NCBI GenBank assembly: GCA_003818505.1 | Contig: RPRI01000039.1 | Coordinates: 1-36,106, forward strand | Direction of reading: 5' to 3' | Origin: Desulfobacteraceae bacterium | Lineage (GTDB): Bacteria; Desulfobacterota; Desulfobacteria; Desulfobacterales; RPRI01 | Length of the DNA: 36,106 nt | Shown: positions 16,918 to 24,900 of the stretch, piece after piece | How positions within the stretch are numbered: the first letter of the stretch is position 1 | How the letters are laid out: each line of letters opens with the position of its first letter | Made by a program: the position numbers and the translations under genes | Notes under the pieces: model-generated | The model's database searches: none | The model's input: the letters and a program-made list of their open reading frames with translations, nothing else | Told to the model about the DNA's origin: nothing

Positions 16918-17945
16918 TGTCAGATGAGATAATGACATATTCTTCCGGAGGGGAAGAAATACTTTCGGGGTCCTGTCTTTCTGATGACCATGAGCCTGAA
17001 ATACTCTCCCTGCGTCCCATGTTTATTTCGGATTACATAGGCCAGGGTGAAGTTGTTGAGACCCTTAAAATAGCAATTGAAGCAGCAAAACAGCGCGGTG
17101 AGCCGATTGATCATGTTCTTTTTCACGGGCCGCCCGGCCTGGGAAAAACAACTCTTGCCCATATTATTGCCAATGAAACAGGTTCAAATCTTACCGTTAC
17201 TTCGGGGCCGGCTCTTGAAAAAGGAGGGGATCTCATTGGCATCCTTACTCACCTGGAGGAAGGTGATATTCTGTTCATCGACGAGATTCATCGCACCCCG
17301 AAGACGGTTGAAGAGTTTTTGTATCCCGCAATGGAGGATTTTGCCATTGATTTCGTATTCGATAAGGGAGTTAATGCCCGCAGCCACCGGTACCGTCTGA
17401 AACGCTTCGTCCTTGTCGGCGCCACGACAAGAGTCGGATTGCTCTCAGCACCATTAAGAGAGCGTTTCGGAATATTCAGGACTCTTGATTTTTACAGTGA
17501 AAAAGAGCTTATGGTCATTGTCAGGCGATCAGCCTCGCTTCTGAAGATTGAAATCGGTGAAGAAGCTGCGTATGAACTGTCGAGGCGTTCAAGGGGCACT
17601 CCGAGAATCGTAAACAGGCTCTTAAAGCGAGTTAGGGACTATGCCCAGGTCAGGGGAGACGGTGTGATCAACAAAAAAACCGTCAAGGAAGCTCTTGCTC
17701 TTGAAGGTGTCGATGAAAAAGGACTTACAACTCTCGACTGCCGTTACCTGAAAACGGTAATCGAGTTTTATAAGGGCGGACCAGTGGGAATAGAGGCAAT
17801 TGCTGCAACCCTGCAGGAAGAAGCAGACACTCTTGTGGATGTTGTTGAACCGTTTCTTCTTAAAATAGGTTTTATTGTCAGAACTTCTTCAGGAAGAAAG
17901 GCATCCGAAGAGGCTTACAGGCATCTTGGATATAGTATAGAGTAA
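16917..17945 (+). CDS. ruvB: Holliday junction branch migration ATPase RuvB
   Basis: This AAA+ motor has 342 residues. Landmarks are [20 protein letters not shown], Walker [12 protein letters not shown], Walker [10 protein letters not shown], sensor 1 [20 protein letters not shown], and the C-terminal winged helix ([20 protein letters not shown]). The start ATG overlaps the ruvA TGA, so the two are coupled, and GGGGAGAGG lies upstream. RuvB hexamers drive branch migration with RuvA. Confidence 0.98.
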   Translation: MSDEIMTYSSGGEEILSGSCLSDDHEPEILSLRPMFISDYIGQGEVVETLKIAIEAAKQRGEPIDHVLFHGPPGLGKTTLAHIIANETGSNLTVTSGPALEKGGDLIGILTHLEEGDILFIDEIHRTPKTVEEFLYPAMEDFAIDFVFDKGVNARSHRYRLKRFVLVGATTRVGLLSAPLRERFGIFRTLDFYSEKELMVIVRRSASLLKIEIGEEAAYELSRRSRGTPRIVNRLLKRVRDYAQVRGDGVINKKTVKEALALEGVDEKGLTTLDCRYLKTVIEFYKGGPVGIEAIAATLQEEADTLVDVVEPFLLKIGFIVRTSSGRKASEEAYRHLGYSIE

Positions 17946-18170
17946 GGCTAAAGGCGAGAGGCGTGAGGCGGATAAAGGACATCGAATATCGAAAATCGGA
18001 TAGGGATCAGGTATCCGTTGTCAGGGATCAGAGAAAAGAAAGGTCGGAGGGCCAAAAGCTCAGAGGCACAAAGTTAAATAAAGTTTCCGAGTCCTTTGTG
18101 TCTCTGTGATTAATAAAAGAAACCAAACTTCGAAATACGATGCACGATATTAGAAGTTCGATCAAGGGGG
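17946..18170. repeat. Nested inverted low-complexity repeats after ruvB
   Basis: Two nested pairs are visible. CAGAGGCACAAAG (18061-18073) pairs with CTTTGTGTCTCTGTG (18094-18108). The outer words ATCGAATATCGAA (17981-17993) pair with TTCGAAATACGAT (18129-18141). Purine-rich words GGCGAGAGGCGTGAGGCGG and GGGATCAGG lie on the left. The element separates ruvB from the cell-shape genes and could end the ruv transcript. Confidence 0.6.
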
Positions 18171-18189
18171 GGCTTCCAGGTTATTACAG

Positions 18190-19578
18190 ATGAAAATGTT
18201 CAGAATACTTATAGTTTTTTTACTACTCTTTTGCCTGTGTGACAAGGTCGGAGCATCAACCGGTAACAGGAAAGCGCTGGACCGGATACCGGATGTTCTT
18301 GTATCTTTTGACACCGATGGCGGCGCCGAATATGCGATAGTGGTTGAGAAAGAGAGCCAGCAGTTGTTTGTGTATTCATTTGACGGGGTATTCAGAGAGG
18401 CTCACCGTTTTAAATGTTCAACAGGTAAGAACGACGGGCCCAAATCCGTTCTGGGAGACAGCAGGACACCTGAAGGAATATATTATTCGGACAGGGAATA
18501 TGAAAAGAAAGACCTTTCGGCTATATACGGTTCAAGAGCCTTCCCTGTTGATTATCCGAATGTACTTGACCGAATAGCGGGAAAAACGGGAAATTCAATA
18601 TGGCTGCACGGTACGGATAAGCCCAAGAAGCCAAAAGACACTAATGGTTGTGTTGTGCTTGATGATCAGGACATTGATACGCTTTCCAAATATATAAGGT
18701 TCAACAGGACTCCGGTTATCATAGCGGAAAAGCTCAATTATGTTCCAGCAGATTCGATGAGGAGAACCGGGGAATCGATACGCGAATTTCTTTACGGATG
18801 GGTTGATTCGATCAAAAACGGCACATACCAGGAATATGTAAAATTTTATGACTATGACTATGTTCCGGATATTTCCTGGTGGTCGGACTGGAATAACGAA
18901 AGGAAAAAATTATACTCGGAGAAAAAGTCGTTTAATGTTGTTCCCGAAAAGATATCAATTGTCGGTCATAACCGTATATACTCCGTGCTGTTTGAACAGA
19001 CGGTAAAAACCGGCAAGAATGAATCTTTTGCCGGCATCAAAAAATTATTTCTTTCTGAAAGAGACGGAGAATTCAGGATCATAGGTGAAGAATATCTGCC
19101 TACAGATGAGGACCGGAAGGCCGGTTCTGCCAGGAATCCTCTTATTGCGGCGTTCGGAAATATGAACAATATTATTGCACAGAAAAAGCAACCCGTGGAA
19201 GAAAGAAAGAAAATTACGAAGAGAGACAGTGCTTCTGCGAAAAAGCAGGAAATAAGAGAAACGGTTGACGGATGGCTTAATGCATGGTCTTCGCGTAACA
19301 TTAATGAGTATGGGGATTATTACGCAATAGATTTCAGATCACAGGGCATGAACAGGGAAGAATGGCTGAAACATAAGGATTATATTAACGGTAAATATGA
19401 CTATATCGATGTTTCGATAGAAAAACAGGCCATAAAACCGGGAAGCGATTTCAGCCATGTATCATTTATACAGATATATAAATCAAGCGGATTGAAGAAT
19501 GTCGGATTTAAAAAACTTGTATTAAAGCTTGAGGAAGGCAAGTGGAAAATCTTTCGCGAAAGCTGGAAAAAGCGATAA
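18190..19578 (+). CDS. Csd6/Pgp2-like L,D-transpeptidase-fold protein with two NTF2-like domains
   Basis: This 462-residue exported protein has a signal peptide of about 22 residues. The YkuD/L,D-transpeptidase fold runs from about 45 to 180: KCSTGKNDGPKSVLGDSRTP, then His140 in SIWLHGT and the catalytic Cys154 in DTNGCVVL. Two regions that look like NTF2-type cone domains follow, about 195-305 (IREFLYGWVDSIKNGTYQEY) and about 355-462 (IRETVDGWLNAWSSRNINEY). H. pylori Csd6 and C. jejuni Pgp2 have the same fold plus one NTF2-like domain and trim peptidoglycan tetrapeptides as L,D-carboxypeptidases. Here a second NTF2-like domain appears to be added. The downstream M99 peptidase and bactofilin strengthen this reading over a generic YafK-type transpeptidase. 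The gene overlaps the next one by 37 bases. Confidence 0.85.
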   Translation: MKMFRILIVFLLLFCLCDKVGASTGNRKALDRIPDVLVSFDTDGGAEYAIVVEKESQQLFVYSFDGVFREAHRFKCSTGKNDGPKSVLGDSRTPEGIYYSDREYEKKDLSAIYGSRAFPVDYPNVLDRIAGKTGNSIWLHGTDKPKKPKDTNGCVVLDDQDIDTLSKYIRFNRTPVIIAEKLNYVPADSMRRTGESIREFLYGWVDSIKNGTYQEYVKFYDYDYVPDISWWSDWNNERKKLYSEKKSFNVVPEKISIVGHNRIYSVLFEQTVKTGKNESFAGIKKLFLSERDGEFRIIGEEYLPTDEDRKAGSARNPLIAAFGNMNNIIAQKKQPVEERKKITKRDSASAKKQEIRETVDGWLNAWSSRNINEYGDYYAIDFRSQGMNREEWLKHKDYINGKYDYIDVSIEKQAIKPGSDFSHVSFIQIYKSSGLKNVGFKKLVLKLEEGKWKIFRESWKKR

Positions 19579-20345
19579 AACACCTGGCATTTAAAGCAAC
19601 GCCTGGAGAAATCGGATACCATATTCTCGTTCTGGTAGGGGAGAATGGAAAGATCAGGCATGTCAGAATTTTAAAGGGATTGGTGATTTCCCTTATCCTG
19701 GTTCAGATTTTGTTGTTTTGCGCAGCGGCATATGTTTTTTATGCAGGCATGAAGCATGCGGGAGAGAACAGCGCATTAAGAAACACTCTGGAAATTTCGC
19801 AGAAGAATTATCTGGCCATGAGGGATGAAAAGGATTTGCTGACGGCCCGTCTCGTGCTGGCTGAATCGATGGTAAAAGTAGGGGGAGGGACATATAAGGC
19901 AGTTCCTGAGGTTGATACATCCGAAAAACCCGGTGGTTTGCAGACGGAACCGGCGTCCCGGGGACCTGTGAAGGTTTCGATAGATAATTTGAAGGTTTTT
20001 CATGAATCCAAAACGAATGCATTAAATATCCAGTTCGATTTGAAGAATGCCGGCACGGATGTCCAATATGTTACGGGGTATGCCTTTGTCATACTGAAGG
20101 AGAATAATACTGACCAGAACAGCTGGCTTTGCGTGCCGAATGTGCCGCTGGTTTCCAAAAGACCTTCCGAGATTAATAAGGGACGCCGTTTTTCCATATC
20201 AAAGTTCAAACAAGTATTCCTTACAACGAGTATTAAATCCAGTCCGCAGCGCTTCAAGGCCGCCACAGTGTTTGTATTTTCAATCAACGGCGAACTTATC
20301 CTGGAAAAAGATTTTCCCGTTGAAATACAAACAGGCGGAACCTGA
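19542..20345 (+). CDS. Single-pass membrane protein in the cell-shape cluster
   Basis: I do not recognise a named family for this 267-residue protein. It has a short cytoplasmic N-terminus (about 45 residues, containing ILVLVGENGKIRHVRI) and one transmembrane helix (about 46-69, GLVISLILVQILLFCAAAYV). A short coiled coil follows (about 75-112, NYLAMRDEKDLLTARLVLAE), then a probable beta-sandwich domain (about 135-267, VSIDNLKVFHESKTNALNIQ) facing the periplasm. The start is GTG at 19542 with GAGGAAGG upstream; no later start would keep the helix. It overlaps both neighbours (37 bases with the Csd6-like gene and 1 base with the M99 gene), so it is tightly coupled to them. It could tether the peptidoglycan hydrolases to the bactofilin, which is inference from topology and context. 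Confidence 0.8.
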   Translation: MENLSRKLEKAIKHLAFKATPGEIGYHILVLVGENGKIRHVRILKGLVISLILVQILLFCAAAYVFYAGMKHAGENSALRNTLEISQKNYLAMRDEKDLLTARLVLAESMVKVGGGTYKAVPEVDTSEKPGGLQTEPASRGPVKVSIDNLKVFHESKTNALNIQFDLKNAGTDVQYVTGYAFVILKENNTDQNSWLCVPNVPLVSKRPSEINKGRRFSISKFKQVFLTTSIKSSPQRFKAATVFVFSINGELILEKDFPVEIQTGGT

Positions 20346-22153
20346 TGAAAAAGGTGATACATATAAAGGCTGGCTTTCTGTTTATCTGTTTTTTCATATT
20401 ATGCCTGCTGCTTTATCCGTCTTTCTCTTTTGCCCAGAAGAAGGTCCATTCGGTTTACTTCGAGGGTTCCGATTATGAGCTTCATATCTACAGGATTTAC
20501 GGAAAGGAGCCGGGTAAAACACTGCTATTGATAGGCGGGATACAGGGTGATGAGCCGGGCGGATTTTTGTCTGCCGATCATTATGCGGATATCAGTCTTG
20601 CAAGGGGAAACCTGATAGTTGTGCCCAGAGCAAATTTTCAGTCGATTATCCTTAACAGGCGCAAGATAAATGAGGATATGAACAGGAAATTTGCAGACGA
20701 TCCTCCCGATAATTATGAGAAAAAAGTCGTTGAAATACTAAAAAAACTGATATCGGAAAGCGATTGTCTTCTGAACCTTCATGACGGGTCGGGCTTTTAT
20801 TCGGATAAATGGGAAGGTCCCGACCGGAACCCGAAACGTTTCGGTCAATCCATAATAGCCGATTCCGAAACATACACGGTTGAAGAAACAGGACGCATGA
20901 TAGAGCTGGGTAATATGGCAAGAGTTGTTGCAGACGAAATTAACAGGGATATTCAGGATCCCGGCCTTCACTTCCATTTCAATAACCACAAAACAAAAGA
21001 AGATGTTTCGATTCATAAGGAGCAGAGAAAATCGGCCACTTATTACGCGCTCTATTCCTGCGGGATACCGGCATACGGCATCGAGACGAGCAAATCATTA
21101 TCCATGGAAGATAAAGTCAGGCACCATAATCTTGCCATAAATTCATTTATGAAACTCTTTGACATTGTCCCTGAGATGCCCGGAATGAATCTCGATCCTC
21201 CCCAGCTTAAATATCTTGTTGTTTCTGTGAATGATTCCACACCCGTAGCAGTTAGGGATAACGAGATTTTATATGTGAATCAGGGTGATTCCGTTATGGT
21301 GACACATATAGAGGCAAATTATGAAAGGGGTCTTACCGCAGATGTCGTCGGACACGGTTCAATAAGCGATCTTCGAAGAAAATTCATGATAAACGAGCCG
21401 ACTAAAATTATTGTCAGAAAGGACTATTTCCCATGCGGCAGCATCAGACTTGAGATTGATGAAAAGAGCGAGGAAGCAGTTTCCGGTGTCTCCTCAAAAA
21501 CGGATATAAGAAGATACGAGCTTTCAAAATTATTATTCAAAACAAGAGTCAACGGAGCTGAAAGGATAGATGAAAGCGGGAGCAGTATCAAGCTTGTAAA
21601 AGGCGATAGATTTGAAATATTGGATATTATTTCAGGCCGCAGGGATCGTTCGAATCTCGTTGTAAATTTCAAAGGATATATTTGTAATTCAAGAAACAAT
21701 ACTGGTGAAGACAGGGGCTATGTAATAAACACCGGCAAGGATTTGCTCAGCCGCTATTCTCTGGATAGAAAAGGTAATTCATACCAGATTCTTGTTTCAA
21801 ACAAAAATAAAACGGTAGGCAATTTGTTTGTCGACCTTGCGGATCCGTGCTTGAAGTATGTGATTATAAAAAAAGGAGAAGATGGGCCAGGCTGCTTCTA
21901 TCCCGGGGATACTATAGATGTCGAAAAGGGAAAAGCTGTAAAGCTCATTGATATAAATACAAATGTAGAAGGAAATTCAGGGGTTGTGGCTTTTATAACC
22001 GGTGCAGAATCAATTGCGGGTAATATAAATATGGATGAATCTGTAATGATATCTGACATGATAGGCGCGGAAGGCAAGATACCGAGTGGATGCAGGATCG
22101 AGATCAGGCTTAATGATATTCTGCTGGGAAGTATTTACCTGCGTCTTATTTAG
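20345..22153 (+). CDS. Csd4/Pgp1-like M99 D,L-carboxypeptidase with extended C-terminus
   Basis: This 602-residue exported protein has a signal peptide ending at SFSFA (about residue 30). The zinc-carboxypeptidase domain (about 35-290) has LLIGGIQGDEPGGF, giving Gln67 and Glu70 where most M14 enzymes have His and Glu. It also has the third ligand His146 in LLNLHDGSGF, a DMNRKF substrate-binding segment (111-116), and Glu247 in AYGIETSK as the probable general base. A Gln zinc ligand in GGIQGDE is the hallmark of family M99, whose members H. pylori Csd4 and C. jejuni Pgp1 trim peptidoglycan tripeptides and set helical shape. The rest (about 300-602) seems to hold repeated beta domains (QYLVVSVNDSTPVAV-like segments) beyond the size of Csd4 (438 residues). 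It starts at the last base of the preceding stop. Confidence 0.87.
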   Translation: MKKVIHIKAGFLFICFFILCLLLYPSFSFAQKKVHSVYFEGSDYELHIYRIYGKEPGKTLLLIGGIQGDEPGGFLSADHYADISLARGNLIVVPRANFQSIILNRRKINEDMNRKFADDPPDNYEKKVVEILKKLISESDCLLNLHDGSGFYSDKWEGPDRNPKRFGQSIIADSETYTVEETGRMIELGNMARVVADEINRDIQDPGLHFHFNNHKTKEDVSIHKEQRKSATYYALYSCGIPAYGIETSKSLSMEDKVRHHNLAINSFMKLFDIVPEMPGMNLDPPQLKYLVVSVNDSTPVAVRDNEILYVNQGDSVMVTHIEANYERGLTADVVGHGSISDLRRKFMINEPTKIIVRKDYFPCGSIRLEIDEKSEEAVSGVSSKTDIRRYELSKLLFKTRVNGAERIDESGSSIKLVKGDRFEILDIISGRRDRSNLVVNFKGYICNSRNNTGEDRGYVINTGKDLLSRYSLDRKGNSYQILVSNKNKTVGNLFVDLADPCLKYVIIKKGEDGPGCFYPGDTIDVEKGKAVKLIDINTNVEGNSGVVAFITGAESIAGNINMDESVMISDMIGAEGKIPSGCRIEIRLNDILLGSIYLRLI

Positions 22154-22201
22154 GAGACGTTACAAATTAAAAATTGACGCTATTCCGTTCGGTCGAAGAT
22201 T

Positions 22202-22220
22202 CCCTGCAGCTTGCTGCGGG
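22202..22220. other. GC-rich hairpin before the bactofilin gene
   Basis: CCCTGCAGC-TT-GCTGCGGG forms an 8-pair stem with one bulge in the 94-base gap before the bactofilin gene. It could be an RNA processing site or a weak attenuator. No T-run follows. Confidence 0.35.
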
Positions 22221-22247
22221 TAGCTAAAAAGCGGCTTAGGAGTTGTC

Positions 22248-22637
22248 GTGGGAAATAGAAATTCCAACATATCGATTTTTGATAATGAACTAAGGCTTAA
22301 AGGAGCCTTTTCGTTTAGGGGCAGGCTTATAATTAAAGGCTCTTTTGAAGGATCAATAACAGGGGAGAATCTTATTATTGCTGAAGAAGGGGTTGTTCTT
22401 GCCGAAATAAATGCCGAGAATGTCACGATAGGGGGACAGTTTGAGGGATATATTACAGCAGTGAATGAGGTGGTGATTCTGTCGACCGGGATTTGTTCCG
22501 GAACGGTTTCATGTAAAAGCCTCATTGTTGAAACAGGTGGGCTTCTGAACGGCGATATAAAATGCATAAAAAATATTGATACGGAATATGAAAACGAGCC
22601 GGTTTCATACGGAAATGATGAGCCAGGTTATAGTTGA
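22248..22637 (+). CDS. Bactofilin (CcmA-like polymer-forming cytoskeletal protein)
   Basis: This short bactofilin has 129 residues. The central region (about 15-108) repeats a beta-helix pattern with regularly spaced Gly and hydrophobic residues: LRLKGAFSFRGRLIIKGSFE, GSITGENLIIAEEGVVLAEI and GLLNGDIKC. Bactofilins polymerise without nucleotide on the cytoplasmic face of the inner membrane. In H. pylori the bactofilin CcmA works with Csd-type hydrolases to shape the cell. The start is GTG at 22248 with AGGAG 7 bases upstream. It is the last gene of the cluster that starts at 18190. Confidence 0.92.
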   Translation: MGNRNSNISIFDNELRLKGAFSFRGRLIIKGSFEGSITGENLIIAEEGVVLAEINAENVTIGGQFEGYITAVNEVVILSTGICSGTVSCKSLIVETGGLLNGDIKCIKNIDTEYENEPVSYGNDEPGYS

Positions 22638-22742
22638 TGCCATAAATCTATTCCCAAACAATTTAAACGAACTCCAATCGGAACATATTCTGCCAATTGC
22701 TATAACTGCTTGTTATGGCTTCATATAACACAGTCATCTTCC

Positions 22743-23366
22743 TCATGCTTTCACTTTATCAAGATAACCTGAAAAATCGGTTCGGATATTTTTAAAATTA
22801 TCGAAGGTTACATCTAAAAAAGGGAGACTGAAGGTTTTTTTTAATATATTGAATAATTCAATATAGTTGATAGTTATTCTTCGCTCCCAGTCAAGCCCGA
22901 GCAAAGATGAGTATTTTATTATTTCCTCCTTCTGCCCTTCTATTTCGAGAAAATCCCCGTAAGGCATTTTATCAATACAGAAATTTGTATTCCCGGTTAC
23001 AAGGGTTTCACGCCATTTTTCGTATATTTGTATCTTCATAAAACCAAGAGATTCAAGTATTTGATTTGCAACTGAGAAGTCGCTTACTTCCACTTCAAGT
23101 TCTCGCATTATTTTAAACCGGTTGTCTATAACAGGAGGACGGGATTTAAAGGTGAGGGTTGTTTTTACGTCTTTGCGGAGTCTGAGCAGCGATTTATTTT
23201 TAAAAAGACTTTTGTTCTTATCGTCATATCTTATATTGGTTTCAAAGAAATTGCCGACTGATACGGCGCCAATGGATATGATCTTTTCGCGGAGACTGCT
23301 TGCCTCGGTGATAAGAAATTTTACTTCCGTTTCAATATATTCTTGGTTATCCTTTATGCTGTTCAT
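22743..23366 (-). CDS. CYTH domain protein (class IV adenylate cyclase / CyaB-like)
   Basis: This 207-residue protein has the CYTH signature EXEXK near its start (YIETEVKFLI). Alternating charged strands of the triphosphate tunnel follow: SLLRLRKDVKTTLTFKSRPP, IMRELEVEVSD, KWRETLVTGNTNFCIDKMPY and GDFLEIEGQ. These match CyaB-type class IV cyclases and inorganic triphosphatases; sequence alone does not separate the two. The frame extends to a TTG at 23384, but the ATG at 23366 with AGGGGGA upstream is the better start. It is monocistronic and convergent with the bactofilin gene. Confidence 0.85.
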   Translation of the reverse strand: MNSIKDNQEYIETEVKFLITEASSLREKIISIGAVSVGNFFETNIRYDDKNKSLFKNKSLLRLRKDVKTTLTFKSRPPVIDNRFKIMRELEVEVSDFSVANQILESLGFMKIQIYEKWRETLVTGNTNFCIDKMPYGDFLEIEGQKEEIIKYSSLLGLDWERRITINYIELFNILKKTFSLPFLDVTFDNFKNIRTDFSGYLDKVKA

Positions 23367-23439
23367 TGTCTGATCCCCCTGCAAATTGCCTTAAAGCATA
23401 TTTGATGATGTTATGAAAAATCAACATTCAGACGGCAAA

Positions 23440-23547
23440 GTAAAAACTCATTATGCAAGACGCACGAATCCTGAGGAATGAAGAGTACATAAAAGTACGC
23501 TTCAATGATGAAAGATGAAATGCAACTTAAGCAGAATGACTTTTTAC
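23440..23547. repeat. 108-bp MITE-like repeat, copy A
   Basis: The element begins GTAAAAACTCATTATGC and ends GCAGAATGACTTTTTAC, imperfect terminal inverted repeats of about 17 bases. A copy of exactly the same length lies at 26460-26567 in the same orientation. A small internal hairpin (GTAC-ATAAAA-GTAC) occupies the centre. It has no coding capacity. It lies between the CYTH gene and rplM. Confidence 0.75.
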
Positions 23548-23678
23548 AAAGCGGTCATATTTGTCTTGTTTAATATCTTAATCATATGATAAAAGGAAAC
23601 ATAAATATAATATAGCGGTTATACGGATTTTTTTTGTAGCCTTTCCCCTGATTTATTAAAAAATTGTTTAGTTTTTTC

Positions 23679-23707
23679 TTGACATGAGCAGGTAATTTCA
23701 TTAGAAG
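23679..23707 (+). promoter_or_regulatory. Promoter candidate of rplM-rpsI
   Basis: TTGACA (23679-23684) is followed after 17 bases by TAGAAG (23702-23707), a perfect -35 with a weak -10. It lies 34 bases before the rplM start codon. The DNA upstream is AT-rich. Confidence 0.5.
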
Positions 23708-23741
23708 GCTTAGATTCTTAAATTACAGGAGTTTATTCGTT

Positions 23742-24176
23742 GTGAAAAAATATACATTAAGCGCAAAAAAGACAGATAATGTCGGCAGATGGGTGGTTAT
23801 CGATGCAAACGGAGCTATCCTTGGGAGGCTCGCATCCAATGTGGCCTCCCGGCTTAGAGGCAAAAACAATCCTCTGTTTACCCCTCATGTGGATACCGGT
23901 GAAAGCGTTATTGTAATCAATGCCGAGAAAATTTCGCTTACCGGGAGAAAGCTTGAGCAGAAACGGTATTACAGGCACAGCGGCTATACCGGCGGACTCA
24001 AGGAGATTACTGCAAAAAAGCTTTTAGAAAAAAAGCCTGAAGATATCATCCGGTTTGCGGTAAAAGGCATGTTGCCCAAAAACAAGCTTGGGGCAGAGCT
24101 TTATAAAAAACTGAAAGTTTATAAGGGTGATAAGCATCCTCATGAGGCACAGAGTCCTGAGGTTATTAAACTTTAA
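23742..24176 (+). CDS. rplM: 50S ribosomal protein L13
   Basis: This 144-residue protein has the L13 landmarks [39 protein letters not shown] and [12 protein letters not shown]. The start is GTG with ACAGGAG upstream. It is followed 40 bases later by rpsI, the near-universal partner in bacteria. It is a structural and early-assembly protein of the large subunit. Confidence 0.98.
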   Translation: MKKYTLSAKKTDNVGRWVVIDANGAILGRLASNVASRLRGKNNPLFTPHVDTGESVIVINAEKISLTGRKLEQKRYYRHSGYTGGLKEITAKKLLEKKPEDIIRFAVKGMLPKNKLGAELYKKLKVYKGDKHPHEAQSPEVIKL

Positions 24177-24216
24177 TAAATTCATTTTTATATTATTTTT
24201 CTTACTGAGGAATTAA

Positions 24217-24612
24217 ATGGATAAACAGAACGTATTTTATGCTACCGGAAGACGGAAAAGCGCGATTGCAAGGGCTTGGCTTAAACCGGGAAACGGACTA
24301 TTTGTAATTAACGACCAGCCGGTTGAAAAATATTTCAAGGTCGAATCTGCAAGGGTCGACCTTGCAAAGCCTTTTTCAATCACAAACACTGTTGGAACAT
24401 TTGATGTTAAAATCCGTGTTCTGGGCGGAGGCATTTCAGGGCAGGCAGGCGCCGTAAGACTCGGGATAACAAGGGCCCTGATGATTGCCAACCCCGAATT
24501 GAGGCAGGTACTCAAAAAAGCAGGTTTTGTAAGACGTGACCCGCGAGCAAAAGAAAGAAAGAAGTACGGTCAAAGAGGGGCAAGAGCAAGATACCAGTTC
24601 TCAAAACGATAG
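24217..24612 (+). CDS. rpsI: 30S ribosomal protein S9
   Basis: This 131-residue protein starts with [19 protein letters not shown] and ends with the conserved basic tail [17 protein letters not shown], whose last residues reach the tRNA in the P site. CTGAGGAAT lies before the ATG. It is the second gene of the rplM-rpsI operon and is closed by a strong terminator at 24654-24688. Confidence 0.98.
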   Translation: MDKQNVFYATGRRKSAIARAWLKPGNGLFVINDQPVEKYFKVESARVDLAKPFSITNTVGTFDVKIRVLGGGISGQAGAVRLGITRALMIANPELRQVLKKAGFVRRDPRAKERKKYGQRGARARYQFSKR

Positions 24613-24653
24613 AAATTATTCTGGTTGTGATTCCTGCTGTAATATAAATGATG

Positions 24654-24688
24654 AAGGGAAAAGCGTTTATGCTTTTCCCTTTTGTTTT
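24654..24688 (+). terminator. Rho-independent terminator of rplM-rpsI
   Basis: AAGGGAAAAGC (24654-24664), a 6-base loop, and GCTTTTCCCTT (24671-24681) form a perfect 11-pair stem followed by TTGTTTT. It lies 42 bases after the rpsI stop. Confidence 0.9.
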
Positions 24689-24734
24689 GAGACCGTTGCA
24701 TAACACCCCCTTTTGCCCGATTACTATAAAGATC

Positions 24735-24809
24735 TGGTTTCCGGTCTCTGGTTTGTTGTTTCTGGTTTTTCTTTTTTAACCAGGAACCAGCAACTATAAA
24801 CCAAAAACC
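24735..24809. repeat. TGGTTT-rich inverted repeat between convergent genes
   Basis: GGTTTGTTGTTTCTGGTTTT (24750-24769) is roughly complementary to AACCAGGAACCAGCAAC (24778-24794), then TATAAACC (24795-24802). It is the same kind of low-complexity element as the inner part of 5846-6042. Further repeat-like words (GATCACCGGTCACTGACTAC and GACTCCTGACTTTTGAC) continue to 24939 and overlap the 3' end of the minus-strand hydrolase gene. The space between rpsI and that gene therefore holds a terminator and repeats. Confidence 0.5.
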
Positions 24810-24900
24810 TAAGTCTTTATTATCGCCTTCCTTGTACTTGGGCAAAATCGGGTATTTCCCAAAGGTCTAGTTTTTTATTCCGTTGATTACCGATCACCGG

